From Lumbricus terrestris (lineage: Eukaryota; Annelida; Clitellata; Crassiclitellata; Lumbricidae), in assembly GCA_949752735.1 (NCBI GenBank), contig OX457039.1, positions 48,088,055-48,152,054 on the forward strand: DNA of 64,000 nucleotides. Direction: 5' to 3'. This document shows, one piece after another, positions 10,675 to 22,415 of this stretch (the stretch's first letter is position 1; each line of letters opens with the position of its first letter). Both the position numbers and the translations under genes were made by a program. The notes beneath the pieces were generated by a model that was not told the DNA's origin, ran no database searches, and saw only the letters and a program-made list of their open reading frames with translations.

Positions 10675-11719
10675 TTGTTTGAAATTTGATGTGGTGAGTG
10701 GCGTAAAAAGAAATGCATCTGACCCAGCAAATGTGGCCAAAACAGAATAGGAGTCAACTAGCAGTGTAAACCGCTAGGCGAGCACTGGAAAATAAATTCT
10801 CACCTACAGTTAGGGTTTCTAGCTGGGTAGCTGCCCGACAGCATTGCTTTTTTTAACCCCATGTACCCTTGTAGTTATTTTTATTCTGCCATGTATATAC
10901 AACAATTATTTACAGCTCTCTTCCCAGGTTCATAATCATTTTACAAGATACGCTTTTTCGTATCGCTGAATCTATGCTCGCACTAACACACCCCTGTTTT
11001 CTATTAAATCTACTGGGGTCACCACTTGGGAAAAACAATTGAGCCCCAGTATTTGGGTTTTTACGAAGAAACTTAGCGCATTTCTAATAGAAGGCACCTA
11101 ATAAGAGTAAAGGACTGTTCGTTCGATGTATGCACTGCAGTGGGTGTCTGCTCGTTAGTTAAGTTTTTGTTCTTTTTTCATAATTGCTTGTGACTCAGCA
11201 ACGTTGAGCTTTTCAGTTTCAATTAATTTTTTTGTGTTTTCTCATACGTTTTCTAGCATAAGTTGCTTGATTGTGCTTTGTCATTTTTGTCATTCACTAT
11301 GTTGATTTTGCAAAGATTTCGTCATGGCCAACTCACATCGTCAACTCAATACATTAATTGGTGTCCCTAGACAGTGGGATTATTTTATCACTTTAGGGCC
11401 TCCCCGTTTGTTACCAATGAGCAAGATGTGTAAACCTATCATGTATACTTTTGGTTGCAAAATAAAAATATTTGATTGATTGATTGATTGATTGATTGAA
11501 GTGTGCATAAGTTGTTGGTCCAGGCTGCTTATAATTCATGTATGGTTTAATAGTACTAGCCAACAACCACAAGGTATAACAGCAGGTGTCTCTGCTTCTT
11601 CACAAAGGTCCTCATATGAGCATTGCCACAAGCGTAGGATTCCATGTGAAATCAGTTCCCAAATTGTTGACAGTGGATGTTGGACCGAGTTAGAGATAAT
11701 GGAATAAGCCTAGGCCCAC
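10675..11719. other. Intergenic, probable LINE 3' tail
   Basis: No gene is seen. At 11458-11499 an AATAAAAATATT is followed by tandem TTGA/GATT units, the kind of short-unit tail left by CR1/L2-like non-LTR retrotransposons. The preceding few hundred bases may be its 3' UTR. Confidence 0.35.
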
Positions 11720-12130
11720 ATTTTGGGAATCGACATCGAGTCGACTTGAATAGAGACATCGGATAGATGTCAAAATCAGACGTCGAACCAACGTGAATTA
11801 GACACGTCGGATTGACGTAAAAAACCGACGTCGGATTGACGTCATAAAACTCATCAGAATAAGACATCTGTCCGCCATCTTCCCGTTAAGCGGGTGCTCA
11901 TCGTCACGCGTGTTTTAATGACGTCAAAACGACGAGTTTTTATTACGTCGATATGACGAGTTTTTACGACGTCGGCTCGACGTCGTAAAAACTCGTCGTT
12001 TTGACGTCATTAAAACACGCGTGACGATGAGCACCCGCTTAACGGGAAGATGGCGGACAGACGTCATATTCTGATGGGTTTGTTGACGAGTCACCGATGT
12101 CAATCCGACGTGGCTGGTTATCTGGGTATA
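11720..12130. mobile_element. GACGTC-rich foldback element
   Basis: Two arms of about 110 bp form a near-perfect hairpin: 11852-11966 pairs with 11972-12076, turning at GACGTCGGCTCGACGTC. The arms contain CCGCCATCTTCCCGTTAAGC and its complement. The flanks at 11720-11850 and 12085-12125 repeat TCGGATTGACGTC-like units. The right flank, GTGGCTGGTTATCTGGGT, recurs inverted at 4711, indicating a dispersed family. No transposase is visible. Confidence 0.7.
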
Positions 12131-12439
12131 TAGTCTATGTATATAGAGAGACGTGCACCGCAGTTCTGGACGTTTGAGTGACGTATATAAGACATCCATG
12201 ATCCGTCTCCGCCTTATCTTGCAAAACCCATTTCGTCTGACTTGTGCATGGTCGTCGAGCTCAAATCGTCAAGATTGACACGGAATTACCGCGCGATAAG
12301 TTTCCAGACGGCCACGACTGACAACTCTTTCGCCGCTGATCGTGACCTGGACGATGTAATTATTGGATATACAGGTCTTTCAATTTCGGCTGGTGTCAGT
12401 CACGTCGGTTCTAGGGTTGACTTTGACAACGTCGTCTAG

Positions 12440-13265
12440 ACTGGTCTCTCGGATTTGTTGATATACGGTACCTTACTGGCATATCATAATAAATATCATA
12501 TGCAACCTTTTGAAGCTCCAGTTAACAATTAGCGCTGGTGCCGCGCCAAATGGGTGGTCTTCCGAGGCTTGCCCAATAATTTATATCTACCTTCATTTTT
12601 TACATAGATGTAAAAAACGATGGAAACGGAATAAAAAACGGTAAAAAACGTCGTTTTTTCGAAAAAATAAAAAACGACAAAAAACGATAAAAAACGGAAA
12701 CGGTAAATAATTTGACTTTGCTACATCTAAAACCGCATTTGAACCTTGAAAACATTGATTAGGAACCTACTACATGCAAGTTATCTCTTAAATGATGATG
12801 TTAAACGATGAAATGATGACTTTAGTTAGCTGAATCATTGAGAGTTGGCGGAAAACATAAGGAATATCAGAAAAAATTGAAATTAAGGAAAATAATAAAA
12901 GAAAGTAAATGAATAAATCAAGTTAAAGAAAAAATAAAAAACGATAAAAAACGATGGGAAAAATAAAAAACGAAAAAAACGAGGTTTTTGGGAGAGAATA
13001 AAAAACGGAAAAAAGTTTTTTACAACTATGATTTTTTATGACTCTGTAGGCCTAGGCAGACTACCTGCTCCATGCAGCCCACAGTTAACTTAATCCGCTC
13101 TCTGATTGACCGCGATTTTAGAAGAAAAATCCTGAAATTAAATCGTTTCACGGCATTGCGAAGGTTTCTCGGGTGAAAAACCACAGGAAAAACATGCGAT
13201 GTCGAAAAAGTCGATTTTTTTCCGGCAGCGCGTACTCGCCACAAAATTTACCAGTACAGCCCTGT
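12440..13265. repeat. AAAAAACG-rich low-complexity repeat and repeat fragment
   Basis: Imperfect units of AAAAACGAT / AAAAACGG fill 12600-12715 and 12930-13020. At 13237-13263 AAAATTTACCAGTACAGCCC equals the right end of the hAT element at 18124-18535, so a relative of that element probably ends here. No coding sequence is supported. Confidence 0.5.
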
Positions 13266-13437
13266 GTAGGACTAAACACTAAACAGTATGTCACTCTTAA
13301 GGTAGGCCCTATATGCAATACATTAAATCTAATGAGCCCATGCTAACACAAGTGTTTGATATAGCTTACAATGGAGCAATTTTTATCATCTCGTTTGCTT
13401 CGTAAAGACTGGCCCAGTTAGCTACATCGGCAAGAGC

Positions 13438-13672
13438 ATGGGCGGAGACCTGGGCGGAGACTTGGGGGGGGGGGCGGAACGGAAAGACGCGAGATTTTTT
13501 GACGGACGAATGGCTGAGAAAGATGTCCATCTTTTGCCGGCCAAAATTTCTGACGACCTTTTTTTAGTCATCCGCCCAAATCTCGACGAAATTTTCTATT
13601 TTCGCCGCCAAAAAAGTTGATGACTTTTTTTAGTCGTGACGCTCAACGATTGGGGGGGGACAAATGCATGGG
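13438..13672 (-). repeat. Dispersed repeat, copy 2 (inverted relative to 2728)
   Basis: This is the reverse complement of the repeat at 2728-2982, with moderate divergence. It begins with tandem GGGCGGAGACCTGG / GGGCGGAGACTTGG units and ends near CGCTCAACGATTGGGG. The 60-residue open frame over it is repeat-derived. Confidence 0.7.
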
Positions 13673-13840
13673 CCGTCCCCCAACACCTCCATTGGGGGAC
13701 CGTCCCCCCTAATAATTAAATCCACACAAATGGCGTGGCGTCCATTCAAACGGGCGAGCGGTGGTGAAGGATCTCACCCGATCAAATTCATTGAAAAATG
13801 AACAGGGTCATTGAGGCCATAAATCCGAGTATATTTGTAA

Positions 13841-13981
13841 CAGTGGCGGTGCCAGGATTTCAGTTTTGGGGCGGCTAAAGGTTTTTTCGTGCAAATATTT
13901 AATTTTTACATAGGGAAAAAAATGGATGGCCTTTTTAGGGGGGCTCAGCCCCCCTAGCCCCTCCCTATAGCGCCGCCACTG
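13841..13981. mobile_element. Small hAT MITE
   Basis: A 141-bp element has inverted ends CAGTGGCGGTGCC and GGCGCCGCCACTG patterns. It is flanked by nearly identical 8-bp sequences (ATTTGTAA at 13833-13840, ATTTGTAC at 13982-13989), the duplication length typical of hAT transposition. It is too short for any transposase. Confidence 0.85.
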
Positions 13982-13989
13982 ATTTGTAC

Positions 13990-14228
13990 ATTTACATTTA
14001 TACAAAGAGACGGAAATAGGGATGGCTGATATTTGGGGAGGGGAGGCGACGCAGACCTTCAGAGTGGGTATGATGGGGAGGGGAAGACCCACCCGGATGA
14101 GGCAGAGCGCAATAACAGATTTTGCTCGCATGTCAATCTGAAATTCTGACACAAGACAGCAGCATTGCTTTTAGGTTGCGCACGAGGCCAATCTGTCACT
14201 TCAGCACAACTTCCTGTCATTATATATG

Positions 14229-14291
<63 letters not shown>

Positions 14292-15022
14292 ACTGCAGAC
14301 TTAAACAAATGCGTGTCGCTTTTATGAAGCATTGAAGCTGCTAAAAAGGTTGTTTCTGCTGGCGGAAAGCATAGCCTGGTCTTTCAAATCGAACGCTGCA
14401 TGCATGGCGTTGGCACAAAAGACACGAACCGTGATTGACAGGCTTGACAGCGCACAGTTGACCTTGAATGGCGAACGATAACTCGCGGAAATGCAGACAA
14501 GTTACGGTCGATATGTTTCACAGGCCCGTATACAACTATACATGTATACAACTATACATGTATAGCCTATGCTGCAGTCACCGATACGTAGGCCCAGGCA
14601 CACAGAGACAGACATCCACTGCGTCGATCCATAGACCTAAGCGCGAGTAGAGCGTATGTATACAGGCAATAATAATCGTCTTCGTGTGGTTGGCCTAAAC
14701 GATTAATGCGCCAACCGCGTGCTTAGTGCCTACATTCCTGGATCTATTATAATATGGCGCGAAACAAAAGCGCCGCAGACAACTTGTCCAGGGTCGCTGT
14801 ATCCTACAGAGTCTGAACATCGGGCTCAAATCACTAGTCGTTGGGTATCACACGAAGCCGAGAAGATGGGGTTGGGGGGGGAAGGGTGACATGCCGCAAT
14901 ACTCGGCATTTGAGACAGTCATTTCAAAGACAACGCGCAGGTGGTTTGATGATGACTTTGATCTAATCAGGGTGAAACCATAATAGTAATAACAGGCCTA
15001 TTAATAGTAATAATAATAGGCC

Positions 15023-15081
<59 letters not shown>

Positions 15082-15251
15082 GGCCTAATGATTACGACAA
15101 TTTATATGACGCCGTAACACAGCCATGCCGTTTATATACATTGCAAGAGCGCCTTACAAAACAGATCTGACTCATCTGAGTTATTTGTGCTCATTAGAAG
15201 GCAGCTGGTCTGACTGGTCGTCCAGACTCCAGTTTCCGGTCATCTGTGGAT

Positions 15252-15282
<31 letters not shown>

Positions 15283-15862
15283 GCCTATATATATTGTAGG
15301 CACGTGGAAGTTGAAATTAAAGGAAGAATAGCGATGTGGTGAGAGACAACTTGCATAAAAGAAACGAACTAATGAGAGGAACAGGAATAGTTGAAGAATT
15401 TGAAGAAACAAGAAGAATGGCGACATTGTAAGAGCGAACCTGTGCGCAATAATACATAAGACAGAGATTTATATATAAGAAGGAAGATTGTAGACTTCAG
15501 TTAGTTTTTGAAACCCGACAGACGTGTAATGTGGTGTCTCACTGGATAAAAAAATCTGTGTCCGGAGGGAGCAGTTAATGACATCTGGAACGTCTGTAGG
15601 GGGCCCCTCCCCCATGCGCCTCACCCATGCAATTTTAGCAGGACATAATTATACACTGTGACGCGCAGCGACAAGAAACGGCGCCAGATCGTTGAATTAT
15701 TAGTGAGCGACGTTGAAACAGATAACTAGTTTCACACCTTCGAAGATGCGAGTTGGAAGGCTGCCTTTTAGATTCGCGATGAACGCTGGAACATTGCTTT
15801 CAATGGTCCTTAGACTCCCTACACTGTGCACAGGGTTTCAAAGGCTATAGCCGCTAGAATGA
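13990..15862. other. Intergenic with microsatellites and SINE tail
   Basis: (TA)n lies at 14237-14289 and again at 15248-15275. (AAT)n at 15017-15080 is followed by ACGACAATTTATATGACGCC and GCGCCTTACAAA. The same order occurs at 61104-61180, so both are probably minus-strand ends of one short retroelement family with an (ATT)n tail. No gene is supported. Confidence 0.5.
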
Positions 15863-16222
15863 ATGAGTCGTCAGTTGCGAGAAGTGTTGGCCGTATACTT
15901 AAAACACCTTTTCTACCATGCAGCAGCCGTCTCCGCTACGGCACTAGCGCCAACGCTAACTGAAGTTGCTGGTAAGCAGGAAGTAGCCAAGGAGGAGGAG
16001 GCGTTTGTTAAGGTGGCGTCTCATGGTAGACTACGCCCGAAGCGTCAGAGGATCAAAGTGAGGCCGTCGGGTCTCTTCAACTCTCTTGCCATCAGTTCCC
16101 GGGATGTCGGATGGTTTCTTAATGGCAGGAAATCATGCACAAGTAAGACAACGGCTAATAAGGTCGTCGAAACCACTTTAGATGCCATGTCGGCTCTATT
16201 GCAGGGCAAAGAGTGGGTCTAG
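15863..16222 (+). other. Unrecognised open reading frame of 119 codons
   Basis: This is the longest non-repetitive open frame of the intergenic interval. Its protein is basic in the second half (LRPKRQRIKV), with no motif that I recognise and no signal peptide. A possible donor, GTAAGC, interrupts it at 15972. It may be chance, a decayed transposon fragment or a lineage-specific exon; I do not assign a function. Confidence 0.2.
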
Positions 16223-16339
16223 GTCTACATAGAATATAGATAGATCATAGAAAGGAGGCTCCCTCTCATCAGCAACACATGAGTAGAGTAGGTATGTGGC
16301 CAATATAACGCCGTTCCAAGGCAGTATCCCAATTGCTGA

Positions 16340-16715
<376 letters not shown>

Positions 16716-17876
16716 AGTAGTAGGCCCTATGGGATAATCATGTCATTCAAGCTCTCTCTAGGCTATATAGCCTACTCTCGCGTTGGAAATGACGTTTTAA
16801 GTGGTCCCATCCGAACATCCAAAGGCACCTATAAAATCAAGGCTCTATACTGGCAGAATTAGAGGTAAGTACACGCTGCAGTTCAGCTGTTATATAGGCC
16901 TGAAGGCCAATTTTCCCGTATAGGCCTATAATACAGACTGATATTTGTGAGGCGAGTGCACGCTGTATACATAACCCGAGTATGCCCTTGATTTCAGCCC
17001 TGCCTAAACTTCTACGCAGTCTTCATTGGATGTGAGCCGTTTAATACGCATCGTCATCATCATGCTGCACGTTATCTACCATTGGTATATGTTCGTACGT
17101 CCAGTGTGCACTCCTCTCGTTGTTGAATCCTTTGGCTGTTCATATCGATTCTCACGCATCATCCAGTACAGAAGCTTCTGTCTATGCACAATAAAACAAT
17201 TGTAATGACACTGAGATGCATAATCTTATTTACCGACCATTGATAATTATTATTATCCAGAGTAATCATTTTATTAGGTCTATACTTGTGTTTAACAGCA
17301 TTCTGATGTTTATGAAATAAGCGACGTATAGTGACACCTACAATCCTACATGTTGGCGTGAATGAATGGTGGTAGCCTAATAGGGGCCCATAATTTATTT
17401 GAGATGTCGTTGACTAAACTAGGCCTATAGGCCTATGTCAACACTGAGTGACCAATGCAGCAGATAAATCGTCATATTAAGATGACTTCAATAAAGCTCT
17501 TGATTATCCTGTAATCAAGTGAACGCAGAAGCGTCAGCGTCTGAAGGTTCGTCTCAGATCTTTCTTTTGGGACTGAACACGTCTCACCCCGCCCCATTCG
17601 TCTGTGAGGAACTGCTTCGTGCTGAGTATACGGCTCCTCCATAGCTCTTCCTTCTGCGTTCTGCGGCGTCCCCTCGATGGAACATGGAGAGTCCTCTGAT
17701 GGCAGTCGACAACTCGACAAGACACCAATGGGTCTTCTTCCATCCGCCATCCTCTTCCCAAGCTGCAGAGACCAATTTACGATCATGCTGCAGCAGCGCC
17801 ATATTGCAACTCACTTTCATCTTATACCGCAGTCTACAAAAAGATCTATTCTACACCCAAGTAGCCTACAGGTGAG
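16716..17876. other. Intergenic, no supported gene
   Basis: AGGCCTA palindromes are frequent. Several overlapping short open frames occur on both strands at 17470-17900, but none has splice context or a recognised motif. Confidence 0.4.
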
Positions 17877-18562
17877 CAGTGGCGTGACCAGGAATTTATG
17901 ATGGGTGGTTTTGGGTGGTTTCTTGGCCTGGCCGGATGCCCTTCCTGACACCATCCCACCAGTATACAGTAAATAGAAAGGGAATAAAGTTACAAAGAGA
18001 ATAAAGTAAGACAAACAATTAATTGTTACTACAAGCAATTGTTTTGTTTTTTCTTATTTAAGTAGATAAATAACCTTTAAAAAACTTTTCCCCTGCACCA
18101 ATGGGGGTTTAACCCCCTGAAACCAGGGCTGTAATCAAGGGTATACGCGGGTATACGGCGTATACTCACCTCCGGGAAAAAACGGCATCGTATACTCACC
18201 GCGAAAAACCAGGGTATACGCGGGTATACAGCGTATACTCACCTCACAAAGGGCGTGTGGGTATACGCGCGAGAAAGGCAAAGGCTATTCAGGTGTATTT
18301 TTCACCAAATTCCAGAGCGAATGACTACAAAAAAGGTCATCAGATTTTTCGGACGGGAGAATAGGGTAAATTTTTGGCCAGATGACTAATAAAAAAAAAG
18401 TCAGCAGATTTTTAAAACGGGGAAAATGGGGAAATTTTTTCCGGATGAGACAGCCGCCAGAAATTTTTTCCCGAAAAAACCGGTTTTTCTCCCGGTCAGC
18501 GTATACTCACCTCAAAATTTACCAGTACAGCCCTGCCTGAAACCCCCTTGTCTACGCCACTG
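17877..18562. mobile_element. hAT element hosting a second hAT
   Basis: The outer element has ends CAGTGGCGTGACC and TCTACGCCACTG and a perfect 8-bp duplication, CAGGTGAG (17869-17876 and 18563-18570). Excluding the nested insertion and one copy of its duplication, it is about 266 bp, so it is non-autonomous. Its termini are of the same type as the MITE at 13841. Confidence 0.9.
18124..18535. mobile_element. Nested hAT MITE
   Basis: A 412-bp insertion lies inside the outer hAT. Its ends are CAGGGCTGTA and TACAGCCCTG, with a perfect 8-bp duplication, CCTGAAAC (18116-18123 and 18536-18543). The interior repeats GGGTATACGCGGGTATAC and GCGTATACTCACCTC, and includes a stretch related to the dispersed repeat at 2728/13438. 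No transposase is present. It must be younger than the host element. Confidence 0.9.
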
Positions 18563-18570
18563 CAGGTGAG

Positions 18571-20390
18571 GCGCCGTTAGCACTCGGTTTTTGCGCGGCT
18601 CTCTATTCTTATAGGCGTATACGGTATTCCAAACGGAGCACTCGATCCTAGACGCGATAGCTAATCAATCAGATGAAACGTATAGGCTATGATTATATGC
18701 GACGGCAGCTGCCGCTCAAGCCCTCAATTGCTATTATACATGTAGGTCTATAATGGATTAGGGTTGTGATGATGAAAAATTGCGGCCAGCAAAATAATTT
18801 TCTGGTTTTAGACATAGGCCTTCAATAAATTAATTGCACGTCATAGTTAGGCTTATTTACACATTGTAACCGATCACGGTAGGCCTACGGTATTAGGCTA
18901 GTAGGCCTAATATCTATAGCTGATGCTTCAAAAAGAACTTGCTCTCTACTCTTCTCCTTTCTCAAATTTTACAGGATGAAGTAGGATACGAACGCGATGC
19001 AATTTTATAGTCGTTCAGAAAAAGATCAAATTTTGCACTATGTGGCTAAAGAAAGAATCACGCTATCTGCTGGAGCTTTTAAAATTCAGGTGCAGGGCAC
19101 ACTGCAGGTTAATTATAAAATAGGCCTAATTTTAGAAGTTTATTCAGTCGACATCAAACGATAACCATGTGAAGATTTGACTGGTGAATAGGCCTATATA
19201 GGTTACGACAACTAAATCTAAATGATAAAGGCAAAATTATTCGGCTAATTTGAGCTAAATATTAATGAACTAAAAATTTTGAGCTAAAACTTATAGGCCA
19301 ATTAAAGCTAATCAAATTATTGAAGCTAAGAATATTACAATTAGGCTACCGGTATTTTAAAAGTCTACCTTCAATAATAATGGATGAATGCAGATTCGCG
19401 TTCACATCGATTGTCTTGTAGGCCTAATAATATTATTGCAGATTGCCAATTAGGCTACGCCTAGGCCTAGTCCTATGGCCATAGCGATCTTGTCTACGTG
19501 GGCGCATTTATTATAGACCTGCATGTAGCGTACAGTTATAATGTCTTGAAACGAAATCCATGCAAGAAGGCCTTAGCCTATTGTCCTATTGGGCTGGATA
19601 AGACGATAGGCTCAACGCGATCGATGCGCGTAGGCAACACGTGGACCAAGCTAGGCCCATAGGCCTAGTTATTAAATAGTGGTGCACAATAAACAGGCAT
19701 AAATAGAAACACAAAAATAGCCTGCTCAAACAAATAACAGCAGACAATAGCTAGTCTTACGGCATACGTCAATAGGCATGCATAGTCACTATTATGTGGC
19801 ATGGCTATTGCCTAACAATAATATGCTGGATTAACGGAGCTGGTCCATTCATGGATTCGGAATGACTTGACACCGGTGCAATAAATCTGAAAGACAAAAC
19901 GAGCCTTTGCAGATTCTGCAGGCCAAACTGATTAATAGCCGTAAGCATGACGATCGAGGTCATAGGTAAATCTCTGCATATAGACCTATCCTATTATGAC
20001 TGGTAGCCCTAGGCCCACGCGTGTGAGTCCCGCTATGAATTTAGCACAGAACTGATTAATAATAGGCCTACTAGAAGAGAATGATGGCCAATTATTTATA
20101 GGCCTTGTCGAAAGCATGTTTGCTTCTCGATTGATGATGGCGTGCGCTGGAATGTCGCTCATCCTTATCTGTCTGTCAATCTGTCTGTGTCTGTGTCTGC
20201 CTCTGCCTATCTCTATGTTTCTGTCTCTGTCGCTGTCTGTCTGTCTGTTTGTCTCTCTCTCCATCGGTATTCTACTGTAGGCCTTATATATGTTTGTCTG
20301 TCTGTGTCTCCTTGTATAACTGCATGTCTCATAGCTAACCCATTCATAAGGTTAATTCAGGAAGTTGTCAATGCATGGACCGTCCATCCA
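18571..20390. other. Intergenic, AGGCCTA-rich, no gene
   Basis: No coding sequence is supported. Palindromes of the TAGGCCTA type are dense, for example at 18889-18910, 19434-19470 and 19660-19675. A TCTG/TGTC-rich microsatellite spans about 20165-20265. The 92- and 112-residue open frames here follow that microsatellite and are not gene-like. Confidence 0.6.
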
Positions 20391-20391
20391 T

Positions 20392-20801
20392 CTGAAAGAG
20401 GAGGAGGAGGAGAAGGAGGAAGAGGAAGAAGAGAAGGAGGAGAAGAAGGAGGAAGAGGAAGAAGAGAAGGAGAAGAATGAGGAGGAGGAGGAGGAAGAGA
20501 AGGAGGAGAATGAGGAGGAGGAGGATAAAGAGAAGGAGGTGAAGAATGAGGAGGAGGAGGAGGAGGAGGAGGAGGAGAAGAAGGAGGAGGAGGAGGAGAA
20601 AGAGAAGGAGGAGGAGGAGAAAGAGAAGGAGGAGGAGAAGAAAAAGGAGGAAGAGGAAGAAGAGAAGGAGGAGAAGAAGAAGGAGGAGGAGAAAGAGAAG
20701 GAAGAGGAGAAGGAGGAGAAGAAGGAGGAGAAGGAGTAAGAGAAGGAGGAGAAGAAGGAGGAGGAGGATAAAGAGAAGGAGGAGAAGGAGAAGGAGGAAG
20801 A
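20392..20801 (+). repeat. Polypurine (GGA/GAA) tract
   Basis: About 410 bp are almost entirely A and G on the + strand, in irregular GAGGAG/GAAGGA units. The Glu-, Arg- and Ser-rich open frames over it in several frames and both strands are composition artefacts. Such tracts can form triplex DNA (general knowledge). It ends about 1.2 kb upstream of the Cav3 start codon. Confidence 0.95.
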
Positions 20802-20839
20802 CACAGAAAGCAGGTAGCCGACCGAGTCATACGCAGCCG

Positions 20840-21301
20840 GTCAGGCAGCGCTATGCCTCGAACCCAGACCGCAGCGGTGGCAGTGGCTGCCGAAGACCAT
20901 AGGTAAACAGCATGCTCGGTAAGTTAGTAGTCGCACGCACGTACGTACACACACGCACTCACATACAAAATGGTCGACTGCGAAGATGACTGTAATATGC
21001 CCACACTGCGAAAGACTGAACGCATGCATGTGCGCGCTGCTGCCGGGAATAGCATCATCTCGTTGATAGCTACTTCAGCCAGGCGCAGGCCCCTGCTCCA
21101 GCAGCACCAACAGCAGCAGCAGCCGTTCACGACGAGGCGTACGTATTATCTGCATATAGCTGGTGATGAATTACTAAGTAAAGTAGCCGGGATTTGATAA
21201 TGTCAGTGCAAGGTGGTGGTGGCGGCCGGGCGAGAGCGGCAACTGCTGGTGCGCGCGCACCTAGAACTGTTTCAGACGAATCGTATTTGGGCGCGCGCTT
21301 C

Positions 21302-21384
<83 letters not shown>

Positions 21385-22035
21385 CTGCTGCTGCCGCGCC
21401 ACCGCCGCCGCCGCCGTTGCTTCTGACGGTGGAGCTTCAGGTTGTTAGAAGAGCAACTTCCGTTTCGTCGACCGACGTCCTGGTCTGACGGCGACGTTTG
21501 AAATCTTCCAAGAAGAGGTTATTGTGCTCAATATTTAGGACGGCGCCTACGCCTACGCCACCGCCGCCGTTGGGTCGGAAGTGGTGGCGCACAGTGAGCG
21601 ATGCCAGGAAGTTAAAAGAAAAAAACAAGGAGACGCACGGAGAGGCGCTGCTCAAGATTTTATCTCAAACACTCGCTCCTCCGATTATCACTCGCTATCC
21701 ACTGATAAAGCGGAGGACACGGAAATACCGCGCAGTTATCGGAAAGAGCCGATGAAACTAGGGAATATTTTGTAACGTCGAAACTCCAATAGGTGTCATT
21801 AAAAACAACTTGAAAGAGTGTCGACGACACATAAGTTTAGTGAGTTTTATAATGGATTATTAATTTTGTAGTAGCGTGAAGTACAACCGGATTGTCAAAT
21901 TCACGTTTGTCCTGTAAGATACGTATTTAGCTGCCGAAAGAAACGCAGTTTATGGAACTGTCATAATCGGTAACATTATTTTAGAGTTAATTTTAAACTA
22001 GCAGAATTAGTCTGTGTTTTAGAAAGTGCTAGAGC
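20840..22035 (+). promoter_or_regulatory. Putative promoter and 5' UTR region of Cav3
   Basis: Sequence between the polypurine tract and the Cav3 ATG is richer in CpG than its surroundings (for example GCGCGCGC at 21251-21258 and 21291-21297). It contains a (GA)n run at 21305-21382 followed by CCGCCGCCGCCG. These are common features of GAGA/CpG-type promoters. Short upstream open frames (21213-21488, 21498-21755) lie here and could be in the leader. The transcription start is not identifiable from sequence; the region call is by position and composition. Confidence 0.45.
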
Positions 22036-22415
22036 ATGGCGGCTGATGTGAATTCGTTTGTGCTGACGGTGGACAAGCTGCCGCGTCCGGAGAATGGAGA
22101 CTGTGGCTGTTCCGGATCCGTTTTTGGAATATCAGAGGAAGACTCGCGCCGGAGTTCTTGCGTTGACAACGACACTTTCAGAGGCAATGGTGACGATGAT
22201 AATAACGACGACGGCGACTCGACAGCCTCAGCCGAGCCCCACAAGGAAGGTAGGAAGAGTACAGGGGGCGAGGAAGAGGAGGACGAGGATGATAGACAAG
22301 AAAGGGAGGACAGATTGTCTGATTTACCGTTTCCGGGTTTTATTGAGAAGACGTTTCTTCGACTGGACCAGACGATGCCACCAAGGAGCTGGTGCCTGCG
22401 CCTCCTCACTTGGCC
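22036..22415 (+). CDS. Cav3: T-type calcium channel alpha1 (Cav3), exon 1
   Basis: This exon encodes the cytoplasmic N-terminus of a low-voltage-activated calcium channel pore subunit of the plasma membrane. The ATG at 22036 has A at -3 and G at +4, and an in-frame TAG at 22030 closes the frame upstream. Residues 1-95 are polar and acidic, with a Glu/Asp run near residues 75-85 and no conserved domain. From residue 96, LPFPGF and then PPRSWCLRLLTW match the block just before segment IS1 in vertebrate Cav3 proteins (LPYPAL, RPRSWCLRTV). The exon stops at 22415 with two bases of a Pro codon, directly before ATATCCTTT. Joined to 45129 it gives W-P-WFERISM. Without splicing the frame runs 13 more codons to a stop. 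A single Cav3 gene is usual in invertebrates. Confidence 0.93.

Noticed and set aside
20352..20902. Long Glu-, Arg- and Ser/Pro-rich open frames on both strands
   Set aside because: All follow from the A/G-only tract; several frames are open at once and none has splice or start context.
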